From contig NC_023136.1 in assembly GCF_000511355.1 (NCBI RefSeq), forward strand, positions 162,267 to 226,266: 64,000 nucleotides of DNA, written 5' to 3'. The notes under the pieces are model-generated. The model was not told the DNA's origin. It saw nothing but the letters and a program-made list of their open reading frames with translations, and made no database searches. Below, one piece after another: positions 41,860-50,793 of this stretch. Source of the DNA: Leisingera methylohalidivorans DSM 14336. GTDB lineage: Bacteria > Pseudomonadota > Alphaproteobacteria > Rhodobacterales > Rhodobacteraceae. Every line of letters starts with the position of its first letter. Position 1 is the first letter of the stretch. A program made the position numbers and the translations under genes.

Positions 41860-43275
41860 GTGACGCGCTATCCTCGTGACTTGCGCGGATACGGTGCTGA
41901 CGCACCTGACCCGCAGTGGCCCAATGGGGCCAAAGCCGCCGTGCAATTTGTACTCAACTATGAAGAAGGCGGGGAGAACTGCATCCTGCACGGGGATGCG
42001 GCCTCGGAAGCCTTTTTGTCTGACATTCCCGGTGCTGCGCAATGGCCCGGCCAGCGCCATTGGAACATGGAGTCGGTCTATGAATACGGATCGCGGGCCG
42101 GCTTCTGGCGACTGCACCGGCTGTTCACCGGCGCCGGCATCCCGCTGACCATCTATGGTGTCGCCACCGCGCTGGCCCGCAGCCCCGAACAGGTGCAGGC
42201 GATGAAGGACGCGGATTGGGAAATCGCCAGCCATGGGTTGAAATGGGTCGAGCACAAGGACATGACCGAGGAGGAGGAGAGTGCGGCCATTGCAGAGGCT
42301 GTGCGGCTGCATACCGAGGTTACAGGTGAGCGCCCGCGCGGCTGGTACACCGGGCGCTGCAGCGTCAGCACTGTGCGGCTGGTGGCTGAGGAAGGCGGAT
42401 TTGATTACATCTCCGACACCTACGACGACGACCTGCCCTATTGGCGGGAAACCGGCGGGCGCGATCAGTTGATCATCCCCTACACGCTGGAAGCCAATGA
42501 TATGCGGTTTGCGAACTCACCGGGCTGGATTACTGGCGAGCATTTCTTTCAGTATCTGAAGGATGCCTTCGACGTGATTTATGCCGAAGGAAAGGCCGGT
42601 GCGCCGAAGATGATGACCATCGGGCTGCATTGCCGCTTGATCGGCCGGCCCGGCAAGGTTGCGGGTCTGAAGCGTTTTATCGACTATATCCAAGGCTTTG
42701 AGGGCGTCTGGTGCCCGCGCCGGATCGACATTGCCGAGCATTGGGCCGAAACCCATCCGCCGGTCAAGCGCGAACGCCCCAGCCGGATGGACCGCGAGGA
42801 GTTTGTCACCAAGTTCGGTTCGATCTTCGAGCATTCGCCCTGGATCGCCGACCGCGCCTTTGATCTGGAGCTGGGTCCGGCGCATGACTGCGCTGCCGGT
42901 GTCCACAACGCGCTGTGCCGGATCTTCCGCACCGCCAGCGAGGAAGAGCGCCTGGGCGTGCTGACCGCACACCCGGATCTGGCGGGCAAGCTGGCCGCCG
43001 CCGGCCGTCTGACGGCTGAGAGCACCTCGGAACAGTCCAGTGCCGGCCTTGATATGCTGACCGATGAGGAGCGCGAGAGTTTCACCCGGCTCAACACCGA
43101 ATATGTGGAGAAGCACGGCTTTCCCTTCATCATCGCGGTGCGCGACCACAACAAGGCGTCGATCATGGAGGCGTTCCATCGCCGCATTCACAATGACCGG
43201 GCGACCGAGTTCGGCGAGGCCTGCCGCCAGGTCGAGCGTATTGCCCAGTTCCGTCTGCAGGATCTGCTGCCGTGA
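41860..43275 (+). CDS. puuE: Fused allantoinase (PuuE) and OHCU decarboxylase (UraD)
   Basis: A 471-residue bifunctional protein. Residues 1-305 form a polysaccharide-deacetylase-like PuuE allantoinase: AAVQFVLNYEEGGENCILHG, ASHGLKWVEH, GWYTGRCSVSTVRLV, DDDLPYW and GLHCRLIGRPGK. Residues about 310-471 are OHCU decarboxylase: FGSIFEHSPWIADRAF, LTAHPDLAGKL, the SSAGLDMLTDEE segment and GFPFIIAVRDHNKASIMEAF. The same polypeptide therefore makes allantoin from OHCU and opens it to allantoate, consecutive steps after UraH. Stop and next start overlap. Confidence 0.93.
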   Translation: MTRYPRDLRGYGADAPDPQWPNGAKAAVQFVLNYEEGGENCILHGDAASEAFLSDIPGAAQWPGQRHWNMESVYEYGSRAGFWRLHRLFTGAGIPLTIYGVATALARSPEQVQAMKDADWEIASHGLKWVEHKDMTEEEESAAIAEAVRLHTEVTGERPRGWYTGRCSVSTVRLVAEEGGFDYISDTYDDDLPYWRETGGRDQLIIPYTLEANDMRFANSPGWITGEHFFQYLKDAFDVIYAEGKAGAPKMMTIGLHCRLIGRPGKVAGLKRFIDYIQGFEGVWCPRRIDIAEHWAETHPPVKRERPSRMDREEFVTKFGSIFEHSPWIADRAFDLELGPAHDCAAGVHNALCRIFRTASEEERLGVLTAHPDLAGKLAAAGRLTAESTSEQSSAGLDMLTDEERESFTRLNTEYVEKHGFPFIIAVRDHNKASIMEAFHRRIHNDRATEFGEACRQVERIAQFRLQDLLP

Positions 43276-43763
43276 GCGGGCTGCTGACAGCAAAGCCGCT
43301 GACCGCAGCGGCTTTTGCGCCTTATGGCGACGTGATCGAGATCGCGGGCGCGCCGGACAAGATGATCAATCAGGGCATGTGCGGCCGTCACCACGATCGC
43401 GCGGCCCTGGATTTCGGCCCGGACGGCCGGGCCGGCATCAGCCTGTTTGATGCCAAAGCCCGCCACCTGCCGCACAAGGTGGACATGGTGGAACGCCACC
43501 CGGAAGGCAGCCAGGCATTCGTGCCTGTCAGCGGCGTGCCGATGCTGGTGGTGGTGGCGGATGACAACAGCGGCGTGCCGGTCAACCTGCAGGCCTTTAT
43601 CAGCCAGCCGGGCCAATCCATAAACTTGCACCAGGGCACCTGGCACGGGGTGCTTGCGCCGCTGGGTGCGCCCGGCCAATACATTGTTGTCGACCGGATC
43701 GGCACCTCGCCGAACCTCGAGGAACACTGGTTCAAGGAGCCTTTCACAGTGGTCGCGGACTGA
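43272..43763 (+). CDS. allA: Ureidoglycolate lyase
   Basis: A 163-residue cupin-like enzyme splitting ureidoglycolate to glyoxylate and urea. The GTG start overlaps the puuE stop (GTGA). It has LTAAAFAPYGDVIEI, the HKVDMVERHPEGSQAFVPVS motif with the metal-binding His, and NLHQGTWHGVLAPLG with Gln and His. Its product glyoxylate is the substrate of the bhc genes 2 kb downstream. Confidence 0.93.
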   Translation: MSGLLTAKPLTAAAFAPYGDVIEIAGAPDKMINQGMCGRHHDRAALDFGPDGRAGISLFDAKARHLPHKVDMVERHPEGSQAFVPVSGVPMLVVVADDNSGVPVNLQAFISQPGQSINLHQGTWHGVLAPLGAPGQYIVVDRIGTSPNLEEHWFKEPFTVVAD

Positions 43764-43830
43764 CCACTCCCAGAAGCCGCCAGCAAAAAAACAAGAAGCG
43801 GCAAGATCCCCATGACCAACAGGAGAACAC

Positions 43831-45267
43831 ATGGTTGATACTTCCATCGGGACGCCAGAACAGCTGCGCGACCCCAACTACACCCCGCCCTTGCACAAGG
43901 CGGTGCCGCTCGGCATCCAGCATGTGCTGGCGATGTTCGTTTCAAACGTGACACCGGCGATCATTGTTGCCGGTGCCGCCGGGTTCGGCTTCGGCTCCAA
44001 TTCGCCGGATTTCCCCGAGCTGCTGTACCTGATCCAGATGTCGATGCTGTTTGCCGGCATCGCGACTCTGCTGCAGACCATTACCCTCGGCCCCGTAGGC
44101 TCGGCGCTGCCGATTGTGCAGGGCACGTCGTTCGCCTTCCTGCCGATCATGATTCCGCTGGTCGCAGGCAAGGGCGTGGACGGGCTGGCAGCCCTTTTCA
44201 CCGGCGTCATTGTCGGCGGTATATTCCACAGTCTGCTGGGTACGGTGATCGGCAAGATCCGTTTTGCCCTGCCGCCGCTGGTAACCGGTCTGGTGGTTAC
44301 CATGATCGGCCTGGCGCTGGTCAAGGTTGGCATTCAGTACGCCGCGGGCGGAGTTCCGGCCATCGGCACGCCGGAATACGGCTCGCTTCTGAACTGGTCG
44401 GCAGCGCTGGTCGTGATCCTGGTGACGCTGGGGCTGAAGTTTTTCACAAAGGGGATGCTGTCGGTCTCGGCTGTGCTGCTGGGGCTGATCGTGGGCTACA
44501 TCTATGCGCTGATGACCGGCATGCTGACATTTGAGGCGATCTCCGGCTCTTGGGAGCGGGCCGCGGCCTTTGCCCTGCCGCAGCCGTTCAAGTACGGGGT
44601 TGAGTTCTCTGCCGCGGCCATCATCGGCTTCTGCCTGATGAGCTTTGTCTCTGCGGTGGAAACCGTGGGTGACGTCTCTGGCGTGACCAAGGGCGGCGCA
44701 GGCCGTGAAGCCACTGATAAGGAGATCGCAGGCGCAACCTATGCCGATGGTGTGGGAACGGCCTTTGCGGGCTTCTTTGGCGCCTTCCCCAACACCTCGT
44801 TCAGCCAGAATGTCGGCCTGATTGCAATGACCGGGGTGATGAGCCGCCATGTCGTGACCTGCGGTGCGATCTTCCTGATCGTCTGCGGGCTGGTGCCCAA
44901 AGTGGGCGCGGTAATCCGCACCGTGCCAATCGAGGTTCTGGGCGGCGGCGTGATCGTGATGTTCGGCATGGTGGTCGCGGCCGGCGTGTCGATGCTGTCC
45001 GACGTGGACTGGAACCGACGGAACATGGTGATCTTTGCCATTGCGCTGTCCATCGGCCTTGGCCTGCAGCTTGAACCTGGTGCCTTGCAGCATATGCCTG
45101 ACACAGCCCGCATTCTCCTCACCAGCGGCCTGCTGCCAGCAGCACTGATTGCCATCGTGCTGAACCTGCTTCTGCCAAACGAACTGACGGGGGAAGCAAC
45201 CGAGGAAGTCTCCGGCGGGATGAGCGGTCAGGGCCGTGGATCATTGCCGCATGAAGACCGCGCCTGA
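43831..45267 (+). CDS. NCS2-family urate/xanthine permease
   Basis: A 478-residue membrane protein of the nucleobase:cation symporter-2 family (PbuX/UacT/XanP group). It has GIQHVLAMFVSNVTPAIIVA, VGSALPIVQGTSFAFLPIMI, the key SFVSAVETVGDVSGVTKGGAGREATDKEI with the conserved Glu, and FGAFPNTSFSQNVGLIAMTGV. A GGAGAA site precedes the ATG. It follows allA by 67 bases, so urate, xanthine or uracil is the likely substrate. Confidence 0.88.
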   Translation: MVDTSIGTPEQLRDPNYTPPLHKAVPLGIQHVLAMFVSNVTPAIIVAGAAGFGFGSNSPDFPELLYLIQMSMLFAGIATLLQTITLGPVGSALPIVQGTSFAFLPIMIPLVAGKGVDGLAALFTGVIVGGIFHSLLGTVIGKIRFALPPLVTGLVVTMIGLALVKVGIQYAAGGVPAIGTPEYGSLLNWSAALVVILVTLGLKFFTKGMLSVSAVLLGLIVGYIYALMTGMLTFEAISGSWERAAAFALPQPFKYGVEFSAAAIIGFCLMSFVSAVETVGDVSGVTKGGAGREATDKEIAGATYADGVGTAFAGFFGAFPNTSFSQNVGLIAMTGVMSRHVVTCGAIFLIVCGLVPKVGAVIRTVPIEVLGGGVIVMFGMVVAAGVSMLSDVDWNRRNMVIFAIALSIGLGLQLEPGALQHMPDTARILLTSGLLPAALIAIVLNLLLPNELTGEATEEVSGGMSGQGRGSLPHEDRA

Positions 45268-45289
45268 CACGCGGAGATCCTGAAAACAG

Positions 45290-45315
45290 AAAGGGCGCCA
45301 AAGCGGCGCCCTTTT
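45290..45315. terminator. Bidirectional terminator between permease and bhcD
   Basis: AAAGGGCGCC (45290-45299) and GGCGCCCTTT (45305-45314) form a 10-bp stem with a 5-base loop, with T-rich sequence on the plus side and A-rich on the minus side. It separates two convergent genes. Confidence 0.85.
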
Positions 45316-45334
45316 CATTTTATGTCCAGCCGGT

Positions 45335-46300
45335 TCAGAAATCGACTTCGATGGCGATACCCGCCTCAACCGCGCGTTCCACGACAGAGGCAGCAACAGC
45401 CAGATCCTGCAGCCCCACGCCGGTGCCGTCGAACAGGGTGATCTGTCCGTCTGAGGTGCGCCCCGGGTTGGTGCCATTGATAACCGCACCGATCTGGGCG
45501 ACGTCAGCCTCCTTGATCAGGCCCTGCGCCACCGCGTGCTGCGCCTCGCCGATGGAGACTGACTGGGCGATCTCGTCGGTGAACACGTCTGCCGTTACCA
45601 GCAGCTGGGGATCGACCTCTTGCTTGCCCTTGGTGTCGGTGCCCATGCAGGCAATGTGGGTGCCGGGGCTGACCTGGTCCACCTTCAGGATCGCGTCAAA
45701 GGACGAGGTGACAGAAATGATGACATCCGCCTCGCGCAGACCCTCCAGCTCCACCGCTTCAAACGGCAGCCCGGCCTCATCCGCCACTTCTTGCAGGTTC
45801 GGCAGCATCTCCGGATGCAGGTTCCAGCCGATGACCTTTTCAAACTCCCGCTGCTCCAGGGCTGCCCGCAGCTGGAATTTGGCCTGATGCCCCGCGCCGA
45901 TCATGCCGATCACCTTGGCATCCTTGCGGGCGAGATGCTTAATCGACACCGAGGATGCCGCCGCCGTGCGCAGCGCAGTCAGCAGGTTGCCGCCCACCAT
46001 CGCCTTGACCTTGCCGGTGTCCGGGTCGAATAGAAAGACGGTCGACTGATGGTTGATCAGCCCGCGCTTTTCCAAGTTGTTCGGCCAGTAGCCGCCAGCC
46101 TTGAGGCCCAGGGTCAGCCCGGCGCGGTCAAAGCCGCCCTTGAAGCCATAAAGCGCGTCCTCATGGCCGATCGCCTCGCGCACAACGGGGAAGTTGTAGG
46201 CGTCGCCAGCTGCCATGGCGGCAAAAACCTTCTCCACCGCGTCAAACGCCGCCTTGCGCGTCATCAGATCGGCGATTTCCTGTTCTGGAACGATGTACAT
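45335..46300 (-). CDS. bhcD: Iminosuccinate reductase of the beta-hydroxyaspartate cycle
   Basis: A 321-residue ornithine cyclodeaminase/mu-crystallin fold enzyme. ATG 46300 has AGGAG 9 bases upstream; a longer frame from 46447 overlaps bhcC and is rejected. It has GGNLLTALRTAAASSVSIKH, the NAD(P) motif VIGMIGAGHQAKFQL, and TDTKGKQEVDPQLL. In the cycle BhcD reduces iminosuccinate to L-aspartate, which regenerates the amino donor. The identity rests mainly on the bhcA-B-C-D order. Confidence 0.9.
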   Translation of the reverse strand: MYIVPEQEIADLMTRKAAFDAVEKVFAAMAAGDAYNFPVVREAIGHEDALYGFKGGFDRAGLTLGLKAGGYWPNNLEKRGLINHQSTVFLFDPDTGKVKAMVGGNLLTALRTAAASSVSIKHLARKDAKVIGMIGAGHQAKFQLRAALEQREFEKVIGWNLHPEMLPNLQEVADEAGLPFEAVELEGLREADVIISVTSSFDAILKVDQVSPGTHIACMGTDTKGKQEVDPQLLVTADVFTDEIAQSVSIGEAQHAVAQGLIKEADVAQIGAVINGTNPGRTSDGQITLFDGTGVGLQDLAVAASVVERAVEAGIAIEVDF

Positions 46301-46370
46301 ATTTGTTTCTCCTAAACAAAAATAGGCGGAGGGCGGCAAGCGCACCTCCGCCAGTTCGGGGATTGGTGGA

Positions 46371-47534
46371 TCAGTATGCTTTGCCGCGGGCCGAGACCGG
46401 CCAGACAGTTTCGACCTTGCCGTTTCGCACGCCGACGTACCAGTCATGCACGTTGGCGGTCGGGTCGCAGTGGCCGGGCACCAGGCGCAGCTTCTCGCCG
46501 ACCTTCAGCGCACCCTCAGGGTCGGCAACCACGCCATGCTCGTCCGAGCATTTGACATATTCCACGTCGTCGCGGCCGAAGATGAAGGGCAACCCGCTGT
46601 CCACCGATTGCGCCTTGAGACCGGCATCGACGATGGCCTTGTCGGCCTTGGCGTGGCTCATCACCTGGGTCAGAATGAAAAACGCGTTTTCCCACTCACC
46701 CTGGTCGATCCGGTTGCCGTCCTTGTCCAGGATACGGCCATAATCCGCGTCCATGAAAGCATAGGAACCGCACTGCAACTCGTTGTAAACGCCCGAGTTC
46801 GACTCGAAGTAGTAGGAGCCGGTGCCACCGCCGGAAACCAGCTCGCAATCGATGCCCTCTTTCTTCAGGCCTTCAACCGCATCGGCAACCTGGGCGATGG
46901 CGATGTCCAGCTTGGCCTTGCGGTCCTCATAGCTGTCCATATGCTGCATCGCACCCTGGTAGGCCTGAATGCCGGTGAACTTGAGGCTCTCGGCCGCGTT
47001 CACCGCCTTAGCAATATTAACAACCGCTTCGGTGGTGGTCACGCCACAGCGGCCTGCGCCGCAGTCGATCTCGATCAGGACTTCCAGCTCGGTGCCGTGC
47101 TTCTGTGCTGCCGCAGACAGGTCGGGCACATTGTCGATGTCATCAACGCAGACGATAGTACGTGCGCCCAGTTTGGGCAGCCGTGCCAGGCGGTCGATTT
47201 TCTGCGGATCGCGGACCTGATTGGACACCAGGACGTCCTTGATCCCGCCGCGGGCAAAAACCTCGGCTTCGGAGACCTTCTGGCAGCAGACGCCAACAGC
47301 GCCGCCGAGTTCTTCCTGCAGCTTGGCCACATCCACCGATTTGTGCATCTTGCCATGCACCCGGTGGCGCATGCCATGCGCCTTGGCATAATCGCCCATC
47401 TTTCTAATGTTGCGCTCCAGCGCGTCCAGATCCAGCACCAGGCAAGGGGTCTGGATGTCGGCCTCGTTCATGCCCGGCACGGCCGGGACATCATAGCCAA
47501 CTTCGAGGTCGTCAAATTTGGTCTGTGCGTTCAT
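46371..47534 (-). CDS. bhcC: Beta-hydroxyaspartate aldolase
   Basis: A 387-residue D-threonine-aldolase-like PLP enzyme (alanine-racemase fold barrel). It has DIQTPCLVLDLDALERNIRK and RHRVHGKMHKS with the PLP Lys near residue 61, then LIEIDCGAGRCG, ELVSGGGTGSYYFE, and the metal-binding PGHCDPTANVHDWYV near the C-terminus. BhcC joins glycine and glyoxylate to give (2R,3S)-beta-hydroxyaspartate. It lies 16 bases downstream of bhcB. Confidence 0.93.
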   Translation of the reverse strand: MNAQTKFDDLEVGYDVPAVPGMNEADIQTPCLVLDLDALERNIRKMGDYAKAHGMRHRVHGKMHKSVDVAKLQEELGGAVGVCCQKVSEAEVFARGGIKDVLVSNQVRDPQKIDRLARLPKLGARTIVCVDDIDNVPDLSAAAQKHGTELEVLIEIDCGAGRCGVTTTEAVVNIAKAVNAAESLKFTGIQAYQGAMQHMDSYEDRKAKLDIAIAQVADAVEGLKKEGIDCELVSGGGTGSYYFESNSGVYNELQCGSYAFMDADYGRILDKDGNRIDQGEWENAFFILTQVMSHAKADKAIVDAGLKAQSVDSGLPFIFGRDDVEYVKCSDEHGVVADPEGALKVGEKLRLVPGHCDPTANVHDWYVGVRNGKVETVWPVSARGKAY

Positions 47535-47550
47535 TTCGGTATTCCCCAGT

Positions 47551-48504
47551 TTAGCTGTTCATCCAGGGCAGCTTGTCGAGGTCGACATTGCCGCCGGTGA
47601 CGATCAGGCCCACGCGTTTGCCCGCGAAGGCGTCCTTATTTTTCAGAATGGTGGCGAGAGGCACCGCCGAGGACGGCTCCATCACGATGCGCAGGTGCTT
47701 CCAGATCAGCTTCATTGCGTCGATGATCTCTGCATCCGAGGCGGTGTAGATCTCGCTGACGTGGGTGCTGACGAAATGCCAGGTCAGCTCCTTCAGCGGC
47801 ACGAGCAGCCCGTCGGCAATGGTCTTGGGCGCATCGTCAGCAATGATGTAGCCTGCCTTGAAGCTGCGATAGGCATCGTCGGCCTGTTCCGGTTCCGCCG
47901 CGATCACCTTGGTTTCCGGCGCCAGCGTCGACAGCGTCAGGCAGGTGCCTGAAATCATGCCGCCGCCGCCGATGGGTGCCACAACCATGTCGAGGCCATC
48001 GGTCTGCTCCACGAACTCCTTGGCGCAGGTACCCTGCCCCGCAATAACGCGATGGTCATTGTAGGGATGCACGAAATCGCCACCGGTTTCCGCCTGCACC
48101 TTGGCAAAGGTCTCCTCCCGCGAGGAGGTCGAGGGCTCGCATTCGGTGATCTTGCCGCCATACCGGCGCACCGTGTCCTTCTTGGCTTGCGGCGCGGTGC
48201 GCGGCATCACAACGTTACAAGGAATGCCGCGGCGCATTGCTGCGTAAGACAGGCAGGAGGCATGATTGCCTGAGGAATGCGTCGCAACGCCCCTGGCGGC
48301 CTGATCCTCATCCAGTCCAAACACCGCGTTGCTGGCGCCGCGCACCTTGAAGGCGCCCGGCTCCTGGAAGTTCTCGCATTTGAAAAACAGCTCGGCGCCG
48401 GTCAGCTCATTCAGATAGGCCGAGGTGCGCACCGGCGTGCGCCGGATATGCGGCTGGATGCGCTCATGCGCGGCCAGCATGTCTTCATAAGTCGGGATAT
48501 ACAT
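47551..48504 (-). CDS. bhcB: Beta-hydroxyaspartate dehydratase
   Basis: A 317-residue serine/threonine dehydratase-like PLP enzyme. The start at 48504 (MYIPTYEDML) has AAGGA 8 bases upstream; an ATG at 48519 overlaps the bhcA stop and is the alternative. It has FFKCENFQEPGAFKVRGASN (Schiff-base Lys), SSGNHASCLSYAAM, the glycine loop APIGGGGMISGTCL and GLIVTGGNVDLDKLPW. It dehydrates beta-hydroxyaspartate to iminosuccinate. Confidence 0.93.
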   Translation of the reverse strand: MYIPTYEDMLAAHERIQPHIRRTPVRTSAYLNELTGAELFFKCENFQEPGAFKVRGASNAVFGLDEDQAARGVATHSSGNHASCLSYAAMRRGIPCNVVMPRTAPQAKKDTVRRYGGKITECEPSTSSREETFAKVQAETGGDFVHPYNDHRVIAGQGTCAKEFVEQTDGLDMVVAPIGGGGMISGTCLTLSTLAPETKVIAAEPEQADDAYRSFKAGYIIADDAPKTIADGLLVPLKELTWHFVSTHVSEIYTASDAEIIDAMKLIWKHLRIVMEPSSAVPLATILKNKDAFAGKRVGLIVTGGNVDLDKLPWMNS

Positions 48505-48518
48505 AGCGGTATCCTTCA

Positions 48519-49709
48519 TTAAGCGGCGGCCTTGGCGCTGTTGGCGCTGTTGCCGCGGTAGTAGTCCTGTGCCGCTGCCACGCCGGAACCCAGCTGGATA
48601 TTCAACCCTAGGTCGGCCATGACCATTTCGGCAGTCGCAATGCCCGACAGCGCCATCACGTCGGTCAGGCTGCCCAGGTGGCCGATGCGGAACACCTTGC
48701 CCGCGACCTCACCCAGGCCGGTGCCAAAGGCGACCCCGTATTTTTCCGCCGCCAGGCTCACGAACTTGTTGGCATCAAAGCCGTCCGGCGTGCGGATTGC
48801 GCTGACGCTGTCAGAGTAAATGTCCGGCGACACGGCGCAAAGCTCCAGCCCCCAGGCCCGGACCGCAGCGCGGACGCCCTCGGCAATCCGGTGGTGACGG
48901 GCAAAGACGTTCTCCAACCCTTCGTCCAGCAGCATACCACAAGCCATGTTCAGACCGTTCAGCAAACCGATAGAGGGTGTGTAGGGATAGGCGCTGTTGG
49001 CATAACCGGCGGCCATATCCTTGATATCAAAGAAGGTGCGCGGCAGGGTCGCGGTGTCCGCGGCCTTCATCGCCTTGGGCGAGAAGCCGACAATGGCCAG
49101 ACCCGGCGGCAGCATGAAACCTTTCTGCGAGCCGGTGACGGCAATGTCGACGCCCCATTCATCCATCCGGAAATCCATCGAGGCGATCGAGGACACGCCG
49201 TCGACGAACAGCAGCGCCGGGTGGCCAGCGGCATCCAGCGCGCGGCGGATGGCGGCGATGTCGGATTTGACGCCGGTCGCTGTCTCGTTGTGGGTGGCCA
49301 GAACCACCTTGATCTCGTGGCCCTTGTCAGCGGTCAGGATTTCTTCGTAACGGTCGGCGGGGATGCCAGCGCCCCAAGGGGTCTCAACCACCTGAACGTC
49401 CAGCCCGTGGCGCTGGCACATGTCGATCCAGCGGTGGCTGAACATGCCGTTGCGCGCGGCCAGGATCTTGTCGCCGGCGTTCAGCGTGTTGGTGATCGCG
49501 GTCTCCCAGCCGCCGGTGCCGGTCGACGGAAAGACAAAGATCTCGGCGGTTTCGCTTTTCAGAATCTTCTTCACGCCGGCCAGCGCCGGATGCAAGATCT
49601 GGCCGAACAGCGGTGAGCGATGGTCCAGCGTCGGCATGTCAACCGCCTTACGCAGCGCTTCGGGCATATTGGTCGGACCGGGGATGAAAACCGGGTTTTG
49701 AAAGCTCAT
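48519..49709 (-). CDS. bhcA: Aspartate-glyoxylate aminotransferase
   Basis: A 396-residue class V (serine-glyoxylate type) PLP aminotransferase. ATG 49709 follows GGAGGG. It has FIPGPTNMPEALRKAVDMPT, FVFPSTGTGGWETAITNTL, the FVDGVSSIASMDFRMDEWGV segment, and the PLP Lys in AVTGSQKGFMLPPGLA. It transfers the amino group of aspartate to glyoxylate, giving glycine and oxaloacetate, the net product of the cycle. It is the first gene of bhcABCD and divergent from bhcR. Confidence 0.94.
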   Translation of the reverse strand: MSFQNPVFIPGPTNMPEALRKAVDMPTLDHRSPLFGQILHPALAGVKKILKSETAEIFVFPSTGTGGWETAITNTLNAGDKILAARNGMFSHRWIDMCQRHGLDVQVVETPWGAGIPADRYEEILTADKGHEIKVVLATHNETATGVKSDIAAIRRALDAAGHPALLFVDGVSSIASMDFRMDEWGVDIAVTGSQKGFMLPPGLAIVGFSPKAMKAADTATLPRTFFDIKDMAAGYANSAYPYTPSIGLLNGLNMACGMLLDEGLENVFARHHRIAEGVRAAVRAWGLELCAVSPDIYSDSVSAIRTPDGFDANKFVSLAAEKYGVAFGTGLGEVAGKVFRIGHLGSLTDVMALSGIATAEMVMADLGLNIQLGSGVAAAQDYYRGNSANSAKAAA

Positions 49710-49724
49710 GTCGTGCCCTCCTGT

Positions 49725-49890
49725 GGCGATTTCCTTCACTTTAGATGCAATGCACCCACAGGGACACTTTTTTGAAAAAAGCTTTCACAAACACGATCTG
49801 GGGTTATTTTCTAAATAAAATCAACGCATTCAGTTTTTTCACTGTACAGAAGTGATTTTCAGTTTTATCCATAAGCTGCTTATTGAATTA
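49725..49890. promoter_or_regulatory. bhcA-bhcR divergent control region
   Basis: An AT-rich 198-base gap in a GC-rich genome. It holds TTTTTTGAAAAAA at about 49769 and a dyad CACT-GTACAGA-AGTG (about 49840-49854) flanked by T-runs. In known systems BhcR binds this divergent region and responds to glyoxylate; which dyad is the operator is inference. Confidence 0.5.
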
Positions 49891-49907
49891 CCTCGGGAGG
49901 CTTGAAA

Positions 49908-50741
49908 ATGCCCCAGCCGCCACGCCGCAAAGGCCGCCCCAAAGGCTTTGACTCCGCCAGCCAGCCGACCACGATCCAGGCTCTTGACCGGGCACTGGAT
50001 GTGCTGGACGCATTGGCCGGCGCCAGTGGCATGACCCTGACGGAACTGTCTACGGGGCTGGGTCAGTCGGCGGCCACCATGTACCGGGTGCTCGCGACGC
50101 TGGAGGCGCGCCAGATCGTCGAGATAGAGCCTCAGTCGCAGACCTGGCACATCGGTGCGATGGCGTTCCGCCTCGGCTCCGCCTTCCTGCGCCGCTCCAG
50201 TGTGATCGAACGGGCACGGCCGGTAATGCGGGAGTTGATGGAAGCCACCGGCGAGACCTCCAATCTCGGGATCGAACGCAATGGCGACGTGATGTTCGTG
50301 AGCCAGGTGGAAACGCATGAATCGATCCGCGCTTTCTTTCCGCCGGGAACCATCTCCCCAATGCACGCCTCCGGCATCGGCAAGGCGCTGCTCAGCTGTT
50401 TCGGCGAGGATCAGCTGGCCCGCTTTTTGCGCGGCCGGACGCTGGAGCGGTTCACGGCGAAAACGCTCATTTCAGCGAAAGCCTTACGTGCTGATCTCCT
50501 GCAAATTCGCAGCCGCGGCTGGTCTTTCGATGACGAAGAAAAGGCGCCGGGAATGCGCTGCGTTGCGGCGCCTGTCTTTGGCATGCAAGGGGAGGTGCTG
50601 GCGGGGATCTCCATCTCCGGCCCCGCCTCCCGGATGCCGGATGCCGGCATCAACGGCATCGGCGCCCTGGTGAAGGACGCCGCGGAAAAACTTTCGTATG
50701 GATTGGGTGCGCCCGCAGCTGTGGAAACCCAGCCCGGCTGA
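49908..50741 (+). CDS. bhcR: IclR-family regulator of the bhc operon
   Basis: A 277-residue regulator. ATG 49908 lies 7 bases after GGGAGG; a TTG at 49902 is less likely. After a basic N-terminus (RRKGRPKGF), the helix-turn-helix is ALDRALDVLDALAGASGMTL with LSTGLGQSAATMYRVLATLE. The IclR effector domain has GAMAFRLGSAFLRRSSVIER, SPMHASGIGKALLS and RCVAAPVFGMQGEVLAGISI. Divergent from bhcA, it matches BhcR, which senses glyoxylate. Confidence 0.9.
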   Translation: MPQPPRRKGRPKGFDSASQPTTIQALDRALDVLDALAGASGMTLTELSTGLGQSAATMYRVLATLEARQIVEIEPQSQTWHIGAMAFRLGSAFLRRSSVIERARPVMRELMEATGETSNLGIERNGDVMFVSQVETHESIRAFFPPGTISPMHASGIGKALLSCFGEDQLARFLRGRTLERFTAKTLISAKALRADLLQIRSRGWSFDDEEKAPGMRCVAAPVFGMQGEVLAGISISGPASRMPDAGINGIGALVKDAAEKLSYGLGAPAAVETQPG

Positions 50742-50774
50742 ACAGCCGGGCAGCGCCCGGGCACATATCCGGGC
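50732..50774 (+). terminator. Tandem GC hairpins after bhcR
   Basis: GCCCGGCT-GAAC-AGCCGGGC (50732-50751) overlaps the stop codon and is followed by GCCCGG-N8-CCGGGC (50755-50774). There is no T-tract. The gene on the other side, allE, is convergent. Confidence 0.5.
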
Positions 50775-50793
50775 CGGGTGCTCCGCCCGCCTG

